Under the pieces are notes generated by a model. That model made no database searches, had not been told where the DNA came from, and saw only the letters and a list, made by a program, of their open reading frames with translations. A stretch of DNA of 64,000 bases from Bugula neritina (Eukaryota; Bryozoa; Gymnolaemata; Cheilostomatida; Bugulidae), in the NCBI GenBank assembly GCA_964035545.1, contig OZ037765.1:33541004-33605003 (forward strand), read 5' to 3'. This document shows, in pieces, positions 1 to 12,626 of this stretch; the stretch's first letter is position 1; each line of letters starts with the position of its first letter. A program made the translations under genes and the position numbers.

Positions 1-19
1 GAGAGATGACGGAAAGTAC

Positions 20-3000
20 CTGGGCGTGACTGGTTTATTCTGAAGCACCTCAGGAGATACAAACTGAGCCGTGCCAACAAATGAGCTTCTTCTTTTAGAT
101 CTGGCGTTCTCGCGCTGATTGGCAGCATCAGGACCTGTAGAATGAGAAATACCATGTCTGACAGCAGCACTAAGCAGCGGGTGTACTGTAGGTCATGTGA
201 CCAGTCATCATAGTGTCTAGTATCTAGGTCTCTCTCATGTAACTAACTCAAGAGAGATTTAATATGCTGGAGAAGACCAATCTAGGACTCTACTAGAAGT
301 TAATACTCACCCCATAACATGCCCCCTTAATTTACTCTGAAGAATTCTTGCCCTAAGTAAAGCTTTGCCTAAACGGCCATAATTTAGTTAGACTGAACTT
401 TTCACCGAGCTATAGTTATGTGACCAAACACAATGTAGCATGCAAAATACCGTCCAGACAAGCAAGGCAACATATTAACACCAACAATGTCTAACCTTCC
501 CATGTTTTATGTCAGATAAGCATCAAATCAAAGAGACACAAAAGAAGATTTTAATTATAAAAAATAGAGCCATTACACCATGTGCAGTGACATCATTGCT
601 CAGACTATGCCTACTAAGTTAAACTAGACAACGCAAAGGAGTAAAATTTAAAAGTAGAAACTGAATAGTATGTTGTGGGGAGTGTGGAAGTAGCGTAACT
701 GTACATAGAGTAGAGGTGAGTGGAAAGAGTTTAGGCACTTATATTCTTGCAATTTAAGAGTATGGCAGTATTCATCTCTTTAGTTGAGGGTTAGTTGCAT
801 AAATTTTCAGTAACTAGTTTGATATCAAACCAAAACACAATCAGTTTTCAAAAAACATTTCCTATGATTTGCCTCAACGATCTACACTATTTGCTTGACC
901 TAGGCAAGCTGTAATGGTGACAAAGTAGAGAGAGATGTGAACAGTGGGAGACGATTACTGGTGGAAAAGCAAATATAAACATACATACTATCCTGTGAAT
1001 GTAAATGAAAACATATCAATGTACAACACATCTTCTGGGTGTAAGTGAAAATATATGAAGAAGGAGTATAGCGGTAGAAAGAGAAGCTAAAAATTGAAAG
1101 AGGTTCAAAAATAGGTAAGTGGGAGAGGGCCAAGTGAAAGAGTCTAACTAAAGTGTTACAACAAATAGAGTGAGTAGGCGTAGTAGGCATGCGAGAATGT
1201 TAACTTATACTTAGTACTGGCTTACAATACCGACACATCAGCTAATATCGCTCACAGTTTTACAAAATAAGAGAGATTGTTACTATTACAATTTACATTT
1301 ATTATCACAGAATATAAATTTACATTTATTATCTCCCCTTGAATTGATCAGTCTAGCCAAAGCAGACGGCTGAGCAGCGTTCTATGTGCACTATTTCTAT
1401 ATTATACACTCTGTTGCAACTACTAAAACTGTTTGTAAAACTGAGCTAAACCAAAGTTCTACTAATATCAAACGCAAATCATGGAGGCACAACTCCCTCC
1501 TCAGACACAACAGTGAGCCCTTACGCCATACCAGGACTAAAGAAGTAACTGGCTAGACATCTACAGTATTCATACTTACAGTCTTTAGCATCAGAATCTG
1601 GTAGAAATCATGTATAAATCAGCCAATAAACAACATAAAATGTGAATTCTTTAGCGGGAGAAACGTAGTTATAATTTAGCCAGGAGTACAGGAATCAAAT
1701 GGGAATCATGTTCATTCAGCACCAGAAACACTCTGGTAAGGAGACAACACTTACATGCAGGCAATATGTTTCTTATAACTCATTATATGTGATCAGAGAT
1801 AGAAGGTAACTTACTCAGACTATCAGGTGTGGGAGTTGTCTCATCAAATATTCTCGCAGAACCAAAATCTGTGATTCTGATATGCATGTCCTTGTTTAGT
1901 AATATATTCTCTGGTTTTAAATCTCTACAAAACAATCGGTAGATATTCTCAAAGATACCTTCTGTGAAGCATGAAATACTGCATGCCGGTCAACATCACA
2001 TATAACTATGCTTAGGCATTGCCAACCCTACATGTCTGTAACCAAAAGTAAAGGCTTTCTAGCATTTCCAGAGAAACATTTCGTGTCGACTAATTGAACA
2101 ATTCAGATGCAGTTTATCTTTATGAGTGTGACTAACGGTAATAAATCAGCACAGAGACTTAGAGAACTTCCTGTGTGATGAGCAAATGCAGTTTGCTAAA
2201 TTCAATTCCTATGATGCTAGAAGTACGTTATAAATGCTACTTCAAATATCTATTGGAGTAATAGAGACCATACAGCTCTATGAATTGAACCTGGAAACAA
2301 TATGACTGGTCTTTTAGTTTATTTAGATGTAACCAGAGACAGCTACACACTATTGATAAAAAGAGTCACATTTATTATTCTAACCCCCATATTTTCCTTG
2401 TATGCAAAATGATGATTGCCTGATAGTGGGGAGTACTTAATATAAAGGTTACCATTGCAATACCTGTCAATATTTCCTAATCTTAGAGCCAATTTAAGCA
2501 TAGCCTAAGAGTACACAGCTAGTAGCACATTACATACGGGTGTACAAACCGCTACCTGTGAACTATGTTTAGCCCATGCAAGTGTTCCAAGGCTAGTACT
2601 ATTTCAGATGTGTAAAACTTTGTGCTCTTCATATCAAACGCACTGAGCCTTCGTATATACGTCCAGAGTTCTCCGTTAGGTTCATAGCTCAGCACAAAGA
2701 CTGTGGCTCAGTTAAGAAAAGACTTGAGACAAATATTATATACATACATATATGTTTGTGTGTGTGCATATGTGCCCCGGGCTTATGTTTATACACAGTT
2801 GCACAGTCACAAACGCCCACGAATCTGACAAAAAATAATAGACACAGCTGAGACTGATTGTATGACAAATAATGAACAAGCATAACCTCAGAGTGAATGA
2901 ATAAGAAAGTGAATGAGTGAGTGAGTGAGTGAGAGAGAGAGTGAGTGAGTGGATGACTGAGTTAAAATAGGATACAAAGTCTGTGACGGTCCTGAAAAGT

Positions 3001-4043
3001 GGCGTACAACTTGACGAAGAAAGGATGGTCGTGCTGGCCGAGTAGTAACAGGGCCTTCTTCTCTCTCATAACATACTCCGCCTTCTTCTCCTTCTGCAAG
3101 TGACTCTTCTGTAACACTTTCACTGTACAAACACATTAAAATATTGCTGCAGTCACATTTATGATCATTATTTTCTTTTTCTAAGGTAAATTCATGCCAA
3201 TATAGAGTTAACTTGAAGGTATCATATCAATTTGCTTTTGTTCTATATAATTATAAATGAGTTGAGTTTTACAATAAATAGCAAAATATAATTGTAATAA
3301 ATATATATTTAAAGTGAATATATCAATAGGTGAACACAAAAACAACATAACACATTATTCTTAGACACTTTTCCTTATTCCAAATACAGATTAGTAAGTC
3401 TAGCATTGTGCTGGCACAGCGGATGAAGATTTCAACAAACAAACAGCATCATCAATCCTTATAAAAATGGCCAACTTAAGCTACATGGCTCAGGTGTTTC
3501 ATATCCTTACTGGAATGTAATAATAAGTATTTCAACTATTTTTAGCCTTGGATTACAAAATTGCAGAAATAATAACAACACAAGCCACAGGTTTGTTTGG
3601 AACAGAAGGTGTTGTTACAACCATTACCTGCAAACTCTCTATTACTGGTTATCTCTTTCGTCAAGTATACCTGAAACAAGCACATGAAGTTTGATTTGAT
3701 TCAAATAAACACGTTGAATTACATCCTAAATTGCATATAATCTGTATACAAAAATGAGAAATTCTGATTACACTTTAAAGAAACCTCATATTCGAGCTCT
3801 AAATTATAAGAAAACTGTTTTAGTTTAGAAATTTATTGCATTTTTTGTGATCTTAAACGAATAATAGAATATTGAACCTACAGTTGAAAAGGAACCTTCA
3901 CCAATAATCTTCCCAAATACAAAGTCATCCGCAGTAGCCTTTCGACTTCTGCTGGTGGCAACACTTTCTGCTGGAGATGCATCGGCAGCACTATTGGCTA
4001 CGCTGTCACCAGACGAGGCCACTGGGCTTGTAGAGCAGCTCAT
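20..4043 (-). CDS. PDPK1: 3-phosphoinositide-dependent protein kinase 1, 5' exons (partial)
   Basis: Serine/threonine kinase that phosphorylates the activation loop of AKT and other AGC kinases downstream of PI3K. Six exons join in phase: 4043-3882, 3670-3628, 3122-2976, 2700-2556, 1924-1815, 134-20, all with GT-AG introns. The 722 nt encode about 240 residues. Visible motifs: glycine loop GEGSFST (about 48-54), catalytic lysine in FAVKVL (K70), [20 protein letters not shown] (about 165-172), DFG (185-187), and the PDK1-specific activation loop [13 protein letters not shown], in which Ser220 matches the human autophosphorylation site Ser241. ATG at 4043 is followed by a Ser/Ala-rich leader of about 37 residues before the kinase fold. 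The rest of the C-lobe and the expected PH domain lie beyond the left edge. The activation loop distinguishes it from other AGC kinases. No breaks seen. Confidence 0.93.
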
Positions 4044-5480
4044 TATCGGTCAGTCACATTCTAAGTTTGACTTTCACTGTCATTCTAAAATACAATACAT
4101 TTTAGCAACCTAGAATTTTCTTCATTTCACGTAATTGTTTAAAACTGCAATTGCTTTTTTTATAGCAAGTTTGATAATGAACATAAAATTTATCAAATAT
4201 GTATTTGACTGAGTTAGTATGTATTACATAATGAATTGATTTATTGGAATATATGGTAGAAAATAATACAGTAGTAGAGATATGATATCTTAATGCCATG
4301 AAGTATTTTCATACGCGTTGTCACTGTGTAACAAACTTGGATATCAAACTGATAGTCAATAGGATATGGAAGTTCTTATTAGTTGCAGGATAGAAGTCAA
4401 AGTAAACTTAAGCAAAATTTACAATTAAAACTATAAATCAAGTATTTGCTGCTGTAACTTAGTAATTGGTCACATGAATCGACAACCACAGTAGTCTGTG
4501 TTTTAACTTTTAATGGCATTTTTCTTGGTCTACATCTCGAAACTTGTTCAACTAAAAGTTTGAAAATCAATATGAAAACTAAACAATTTTCTACCAACTA
4601 CTTGTAGTTTTATAAATGTATTTGCGGGTCTAAAAGAAAGAATGTGTGATACTAATTCTAACAGTAGATGAGCAAGCAGAATTCAATGATTCGAAAAAAA
4701 AATGTAACTCAAACAATCACCATTGCCGACACTTTTACTATTAACGTGTAATTTCACTGATAGCTAGCTTAACAGTGAAAGTTAAGTACAAACTGAAATT
4801 GCTGGAATCAAAGCATACAAATAAAAATTAAAACAAGCTTCAAACTAAAAAAATCCAAGAAATATTATTAAAAACAATGAAAACTAGTTGTTGGTAATTG
4901 TAAACTCAATGTGAAAACTAATTTCAAATTTCATTTTTAAAGTGAAACTGACACTCACCAGCAAGTGTAAAGACTGAACTTAACAAATAACTTTAACTTA
5001 TAGTATAATAATAACTTTCAGTTAAATATGTTATAAAATAAAATTAAAAAAGTAAAAAAAGAGTTACCAGTAGAAACTTTGTTACAAAGCCACAACTTAA
5101 AGTACACCACCACCTGCTTCTGTTCTATCATCATCAAGCCTACGCCCTTTGGGGAAATTACACATAGTAACAATTTTTATAAAAGTGAATAAATGTTAAT
5201 ATTATTTATTAGGATAAACTATTAGAACTACTAATCACTCAATCTAAATCTAAGGTGAGGGTTACGGACATACAGCACAGTATAAAATTTACTCCTAAAT
5301 TCCAAGTAGGCTACATCTACCTTTAGCTTTAGCTTCACCTCAGTAGTACTGTTAGTGTAACTAATGGTATATTAAGTACTAATATTATTACTATAAGTGT
5401 TGTTAATTTAAAATCAGTAAATATAATATGTCAAATATATTAAATTACTTTTACTTAGAAAATAATAGGTTTAATATGTG
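4044..5480. other. AT-rich upstream region of PDPK1, no gene seen
   Basis: Very AT-rich DNA beyond the PDPK1 start codon. It presumably holds the PDPK1 promoter and 5' UTR, but no convincing core promoter motif, further exon or repeat was recognised. The short open frames here lack codon structure and splice context. Confidence 0.5.
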
Positions 5481-5769
5481 AAACACTTGATCTTAATTGG
5501 GTTAAGTCCCAACCAAAATCTCTCGGAGAGAGTAATTGTGGGACCCTCGGATCTATCCAGGCTCAGAAACCCGCTACTATCTCCCCCGTACGGAGCTCCC
5601 GGACAGTGCGCAACAGGAAACCCTGCAGGTACAGGCTCAAATTGCAGGCTATAGCACTGAAGGTGTTATTACAGGTATTCATGCTATGGGTGTAGGATTT
5701 CATAGATTTAAAAGTGTTATTTAGGGTTGGAAATAAATTGTCATTAGCAGTAATACGCCACAAGACATT
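5481..5769. other. GC-rich patch with exon-like open frame, identity unknown
   Basis: A compositional island of about 110 bp (5530-5640) much richer in G+C than its surroundings. The + frame from 5536 is open and runs into CTGCAG followed by GTACAG near 5630, which resembles an exon end with a splice donor. No family was recognised. It borders the retrotransposon relic on its right and may be that element's 3' end rather than a host exon. Confidence 0.25.
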
Positions 5770-6425
5770 ATTAATGTTTCTAGGCCTAGGTCAAATTGGC
5801 ATCTGTTACTGATACTTCTCTACCCTTTAAATTTTTAATAAACCATACAGCCTTATTTTGAGTACCTTCCAATTTTGTTGTTAGATGCTTATTGCACGGG
5901 TCCCATACTTCAGCAGCATATTCCAGGAGAAGTCTTTAAACAGTTTTATATGCAAGAATTTTAACATTTTCTGGGGCATTTCCTAGTGTGAACTTGATTA
6001 GTCCTAACACTCTGTATGCCTTTGAGATAACATTTCCCATATGCTTATTCCATTTCAAATCTGCTGATAGCAATATTCCAAGGTATTTTACAACTCCAAC
6101 TTTATTTAGGGATCATTTCCTAATGTATGAATGAAGACATTGGCTATATTTCTTGTTTTCTTACCAAGGGTGATGACATTAGATTTCTTTGAGTTAAACT
6201 TCATACTTTTTTCTTTTGCCCACCCGTAAAGGCTAGAAAGATCTCCCTGTAGTTTATGATGGTCATTTGGATAAGTAATGGGCAGGTAGACAAAAGTGTC
6301 ATCAGCAAAAAGCTTAATTGTACTATGTGTAACGCAATTTACAATGTCATTAATAACCAAACGAATAATGTTAGACCCAGCACACTTCCTTGTGGAACCC
6401 CCGAAGTCACTGGTGCTAAATCACT
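5770..6425 (-). mobile_element. Non-LTR retrotransposon reverse-transcriptase relic
   Basis: Reading the minus strand from 6425, several frames together give hallmarks of a CR1/Jockey-like reverse transcriptase: SGVPQGSVLG, then INDI, then the catalytic-box variant FADDT (about 6300), then the thumb-region pattern YLGILLSADLKWNKH and a C-terminal LLEYAAEVWDPCNK block. Stops and frame changes break the coding frame and the 5' part is missing, so it is a dead, 5'-truncated copy. It lies outside any recognised gene. Confidence 0.75.
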
Positions 6426-7690
6426 GAAACTAAATTACTCATTATTCATTTAATTAGAATGCATTTATCAATGTATTTGAATACTACTACTAGTACTACT
6501 ATTAGTAGTAGTGCTACTACGTCTACTAGAACTGAGAATCAGAATACGAATATAAATATTAATGACTCAAAGTCAAATCAATGAATGAATGATCAATGTT
6601 ATAATTATATTTATAGTGATACTCATAGTCATAGTGGTACTGGAAGTGAAACTCAAACTGCTGAAACTCAAACAGTACAGAAATAAGAAATAAAAGTAAC
6701 TAATAAAAGTTCAAGTTACAGATTCAGATTGAGATTTGTAATCAGTATGAGTAAGTGACTGTGAGTAATGTCTGCATTACTCTGAAAATTGATGATTAAT
6801 TAATGCTTAAATTGTACGCTAAAATCATAATGGGAGCAGATTTTATTAAATCTTGTTTATTCTTTTTATGGTTATAGTAACAATATCATTATGCGTTGTA
6901 AATTAAACCTATTTAATTTTATAAAGATTAAACTCTAAAGTATATACTAAAACTAAAACTAAAAGTAAAGGGTGGTTGTCAGGTTGTGAAAAACTTTCTC
7001 AGCCGTTTCCTGTCATGGCATCCGGGTACTGTAGTCTGAGAATTACGATGAAACTAAGTCGTAAGTTTTTTGTGCTACAGATCAGTAGAAGTTTACGGAA
7101 ATGAAGGACGAATTCTGAAATTTGTTATTGTATTTGTCGGTGTGTAGGAGTGTAACGTTCATGCTGTACGTTGGTACTATTACATTGCAGCTCCTCTGTA
7201 ATTAATAGTATTTTTCTGAAAATCTGTATATTTATTTTATTGAGATTTTGTCATCAATCACTGTCAGTCACAGTGTGAGTGTTCTTTTCACTGTGAGTGT
7301 GACTGAGTCTGACGCTCACACTCTGACTCACACTGACACACTCACAGTCAATGACACTAACACTAACAGTAACACGAACAGTAACAGTCACACTGCGAGT
7401 GTTACTGTTACGGTGACAGCCACAGGCTCACAATCACAGTGCATGTGATACTCATACTAATTCAGATTGAGATTGGCGGTTCGTTTTACTATTTAGTATT
7501 TAGTAACACTTTAACTTCATGATGATGTTTAATTTTAAATTTTCAAACATTAAACATACTCTTAAACTTGAAGTGATACTCATACTGATACTCATAGTGA
7601 TTGTCATAGTCATACTGATACTTGATTATAATTGCCACACAAATACTAATACTAATAGTGATTGAGCAGTAGCAAAAACAGTGATAATAA
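6426..7690. repeat. Degenerate simple-sequence region
   Basis: Patches of short-period repeats: ACTACT/AGTAGT runs forming an inverted pair near 6480-6530; CACTGTGAGTGT / ACTCACACTGACAC-type sequence with local dyad symmetry at 7250-7450; and ATACTCATAGTGAT-like repeats at 7570-7660. The open frame through 7248-7448 (Ser/Thr/Val/Asn only) is a by-product of the repeat, not a gene. Confidence 0.6.
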
Positions 7691-10600
7691 CTTTAAGAAA
7701 CACCTGTTATTATTGTACTTCTTGCAAGTCACTAACTCTAAGTCAAATGTTAAATGTTGCTTCTAATCTTCATTCATACTCAACCTCATGCTGTTCGTGT
7801 TAGCCACCCAAGTAGTCCTGACATCCGATGATCATATCTAGCTAACTATCATACTAACCATCAGCATCAGTATTATGAATAACCACCTATAATTATATAT
7901 AGCCATACTGTCATAATGCCAATCATAATGATATTGCTACAGCCATACTGATTATGCTGATGTTATTTTGTTGCTGTTTCATTTTGATTTTAAGACTTTT
8001 TTCTGATTATGAGTTATTGACTCATTTTGAACATTGTATTCACTATAAATTATTAGCTGTGATGACTGACTCTGCTTCAGTCGTCACAGCAATCACTGCG
8101 ATGATCTCATTCATGTCACTCACTTTGACTTTTGCACTCACCTCTGCCACTGCTAAGTGCTGACTAACACTAACACTGAATTACTGTCGCTCTCTTGCTT
8201 ACTCTGAGTAGCAGTGGCTGCTGTTGGTAAGTTCAATTTTAGTTTACTCTCAATCTCCGTCATTTACTAAACGTCGGAGGTAGTCAAAATGTCATGTATT
8301 AGGCTACTTGTAGTGCTGTTTTTATTTTGTTTGAGTTGAAAAAATTGTGACTAAATGAACATAATTGTAACCACAATTATGGATTTATGTGTATCTTAAA
8401 TGTTTTATTCTCTATTTCACTTCAGTTATACATTCTCACTTAGCTTAGGTTAGAAAGCAAATAGGCCTGAAGATATCAAGTCTTCAAAATTATTGTAGCA
8501 AAATGCCTTTCTTATGACTTCGTGCTAAGTTACATAGTTTCAATTTTGATGTTTATTCATATCAACCAGGGTAATTGTGCTGCTGGTGAAAATTATTCAG
8601 TTTAATTACAAAGTGGTTATACCTAATTTTATACAATGGAGTTTAAGGCATTAGATTAAAGTGTTTACTGCTCCCAATTTGCTGTTATTGATACTTAGTT
8701 TTGTTGGAAATAGTCTGAAATATGTGCCTAGTTTATTTTTAAAAGTTTTTGACCCGAATTTTATGAGTTATATTTTTTATGGCAGTTCCTACTTGTAGCT
8801 GGAGATTTGTTTGCCTTTGCTACTGTATTGTAAGGCTATGCAGAAATTTGTGCTCTAGTGCCTTTCTACATACTGTTATGCCCGTTATATAGCTTGCCTA
8901 TCAAGTAGAGAGCAAGATTGTTTAATTAATGTGAGATGCTGGGCTAAAAAAGCACTTATTTTAAGCCAAGTAGATTTTCAGTTTAGAACCAAAATGCCAC
9001 AGTGCTCCTTTCAATTTAAATTATTAATGGGTTTTATAGCTTTTTCTTTACTGTAAGTAGGTCTTACCCAAATGCATATATTGCTTAAAACCTAAAACTT
9101 AATGAAGCTTTACAACTTAACTGATGAAAAATTAAGTCAAAGTATTGAAATTGTTATCTTCTCAATTTCTGAAGTTGTAAATATACTATTTGGTCAATTT
9201 TGTCTGTCATAAAGTTGACTTCACTGTTTGCTGCTGCATTAACTGTTTATGTTAAGGTTAAGTTACTGCAATGGTTGAGTGAATTTTTATCAAAATAGTT
9301 TATTGCTTAACCAGATGATGCATGTGGTATACTTTATTAGTAGTCAGTGAACTGTTTAGAAACAAGCAAACATCTAAAAAGTAGCCCCATAGATGAAATA
9401 TTAAAACTAACTTTTTCCTACGATATGCTGCTACGCTACAGCAAGAGATTTACTTTCATAAGTTTAGCTTGAAACTGCTATATGCTATTCTATATTATCA
9501 ATTTCAACAGGTTTGCTTAGGCAAAGAATAAATAGCTAAGGTAGCAATTGGTATTCTGTGTAAATCAATTGACTTTATTCTCATTGCCATCACCTGTGTC
9601 GAATCCAAACTATGAACATAGTTTTTTTGTAAAAGGTAGTTCATGGATAGGTTTGACTCGAAATAATATGGTAAACTGTAGATAAGCCCTTAGGAGTCAG
9701 TCGGTAAGGAACAACTTGCATTATTATATTCACATCATCATTCTTTAGGTTGGTTCTCTACCAGAACTGTAGAGTGAATTCTTGAATTTCGTAACAGATT
9801 TTCTCTATCCAAATATTTCTTTCTTAAACTTGCTCGAACTATACTAGTGACATGGTTTTCATAAATGCTTGCATTTGTAAGTTTTGCTGAGGCGAATAAG
9901 TTGAAAATTCATTACGGCACTTTCATGAGTTTATCTCTTGATAAATATGTCAAAACATTTTATCAAATTCTTTACAAAGTTAGGCTATTTCTATATGTTT
10001 TGATATAATTCAATATTTTGTGACATAAATGACATTGCTTTATCTCAAAACTATGTAAAATATACATTTAGCATCATTTAACAGTCCGAGTGACAGCCAA
10101 TGGCTAGAACAGGGAAGTTGAGGGCTAGCTTGTAGTCATTCATTCTGCATTGTCAATATACTCAATTGATTTCAAGGTCTTAAATAACTTGTATTATTTG
10201 AACTAATATGAACAAGGAAGGTTTTATTTTCTGACTTCTTTTTCTTTAGTGACAGCTGTATAAATTTAATTACACGTAGCTGTATAGTATTGGTTTAGTT
10301 AAAGCTCCTCAACTTCTGCTATTTACACACTTCCTAGGTTAGTAATGATATAAAGTTTATCTTGTGTGATGTTTCTTTCCTGATACTCACTCATCAAGTC
10401 AATTTTTCCAGTTTAATTTTGTTTTTCAAATAAAATACAAACCAGCAAAACTTTTCATATCATAAGGAAATGAAAGTATGGAAAAATGTATGCACCAGAA
10501 AAATGAATGTTATAATATAAGAAGGCATAAACATGAATAAACAAAGCAAACATCAAACTAACACCAATATTTAACATTGTTGTTTCCCCACAATATAAGA

Positions 10601-12626
10601 CATACGATATATAGGTATGTGCAAAGTCTTATTGGTTAGGGTCATCTGGCTTTTAAACCTTTAAAATGTAATAAACTCGTCTTTGAAAAAATTGAAACTG
10701 GTTTTGCAGTCCCAGGGCTATTTTATGTTTATGCTCTACTTGTTCTAAAAGCTGTGAATATAATAGTCTTGTAGTTTTATGTATCTATGAATATTTTGGT
10801 CTGCTACCAAGTTTTGTAAAGTTTCTGTTTCTAGTATAATTTTGCAACAGTGATAGCTTTGTTCTTTTCTTTTTGCTTCACATATCTCAAACATAACAGT
10901 CTGGTATAGAGAAGAGGAGGCATTGCTCCTGGTATTTGACTTGGCTGATATTTCTAGCCACAACTATTCTCCTATAGTCACCAAATAGACTAAGTAATTG
11001 TGATTTGTATTGTTGACTATTTTCTTTAGAGCTGCAGCAGACATTTTTGACTTCATAGCATTAAGGTAAATAACTGCTCTTATGGGATACAAACATTCCC
11101 ACATTATGAATTATTTGTGTGCACACAGCCAAGTAAGACACCGGGTGTAATAGCATGATGACTGCCTTACTTGAAAGTGCATGATGTGCTCCATGAGCAA
11201 CCAACTCTCCCCTGGTGCATACTAAATTCTTTTGAAGTAGTCAATCATTATATCTCAGGTTTCCACACCGGTGCTGAGCATTTTAGCTTCTGGTCTCAGC
11301 TATCAGTATCAACAGTTTTTAGGGCTAGTTATTCCGAATTAGTTGAGATTTTTTATAAAGATCACACCTTTTTAGCCCACTGCAATTGTGTAATATTAGT
11401 TGGGCATTTGAATCTCTTAGAAATTGACTGTGTAAAAGATTTCATTTTTTCCTAGAACAATGACTTCTTGAATTTCATTATTTTCCAGGTCAATACTCTG
11501 TTTCTTAGAACCTCTTTTATACAGTCTAGAGTAAACTAGTTTATACAATGTATCCATTCAACCATCTACATTTGCAGCAACTACTATCACTGCTAACTTA
11601 GTTCTACTACTAGTAGTGATTATTCGTCAGTTTACTCCTTACTGGGGAGAAAACTCTTCAATGTTCGGTTAGCTTGAGTTGTTTCCAGGCACGTGAGTGG
11701 AGCCCCCTTCATTCTGCTGCTACAATAGTATAGAACCTCTCTGGTTGGCTTAGCATTGTTTGTAGTAGTAGGCAATGAGAGTTATTACTAGTTTACTTGA
11801 ATTATATATTCCTATGAATAGGAAAAAAATCTTGTTTGCACAGCCTTGTCAATGCTTGAGTTTTAGGGTTCAGTAATATCATTCTAGCAGCCTGTTTGTA
11901 TAAAGCAGTTGCTACTTCAGCTCACCGGTTGCCTAGTCTTGCAAGTTGTAGCTGCTGTTCTTCTTGCAATGGAGAACTTTCCTCGCGGCTATGAGTATTG
12001 GACTAGTCCAAAAGGTTTGTTTCATTTCAGCTGCAAGTTTCACCAACTGGGTTGTCAGATTTACTTTTCTCACTCGTTTAAGGATTAGTGTACTTTTTCA
12101 TGCTTTCAGTTTGAGTGAAGTAACGCCCAGTGTTGAAATCTCGTATGTTTTCCTACTTCGCAGTGCATGATTAGAGGATTGCAACACTGACTGGGTTGTG
12201 TCGTAAATAATTGTGTTTCGGTTGCATGACTCCTTTGATGCTGTGAGCTGAGCTGTTTATTAGTGTGCCCTATCACAGACCTGGCTACAGCTTTTTCTTC
12301 TCGCTGGCTGGTTTTGATTTATGCCACACTTTGTGGGCCTAGTGTCATAACAAAGGTTACCTCTCCCTTAATTAGCTAACTGATTAACAATTTGCAGAGC
12401 ATCTAGCAACAACCCTTTGTGGATGTTAGGGTGAGGGCGGAGCTAGCCAGCTAATTAGTAATATTTGATTATTTGTGTAATTACCTACCAGCATCCAGTG
12501 TAGCAGTTGGCTCGTGCCTCTAGCTCCCTCAGCATGTCCACTCACTTCTGAACTACTCACCTGGATATACACTCACTAAGATCTCAAACTAGCTGTTCCA
12601 TTTATCTCACTTCCGGATACTCTGAA
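7691..12626. other. Intergenic DNA upstream of the MRTF gene
   Basis: About 4.9 kb without a recognisable gene. The segment 10740-11520 has moderately long open frames on both strands that might be an eroded transposon, but no diagnostic motif was found. The last few hundred bases are less AT-rich and probably contain the promoter and 5' UTR of the MRTF gene. No clear TATA box or other core element was identified. Confidence 0.45.

Noticed and set aside
7248-7448. Ser/Thr/Val-rich open frame
   Set aside because: It is low-complexity dinucleotide and trinucleotide repeat with no homology pattern.
10745-11455. Possible transposon or host gene in moderately long frames
   Set aside because: No diagnostic motif, splice structure or repeat ends could be seen, so no call was made.
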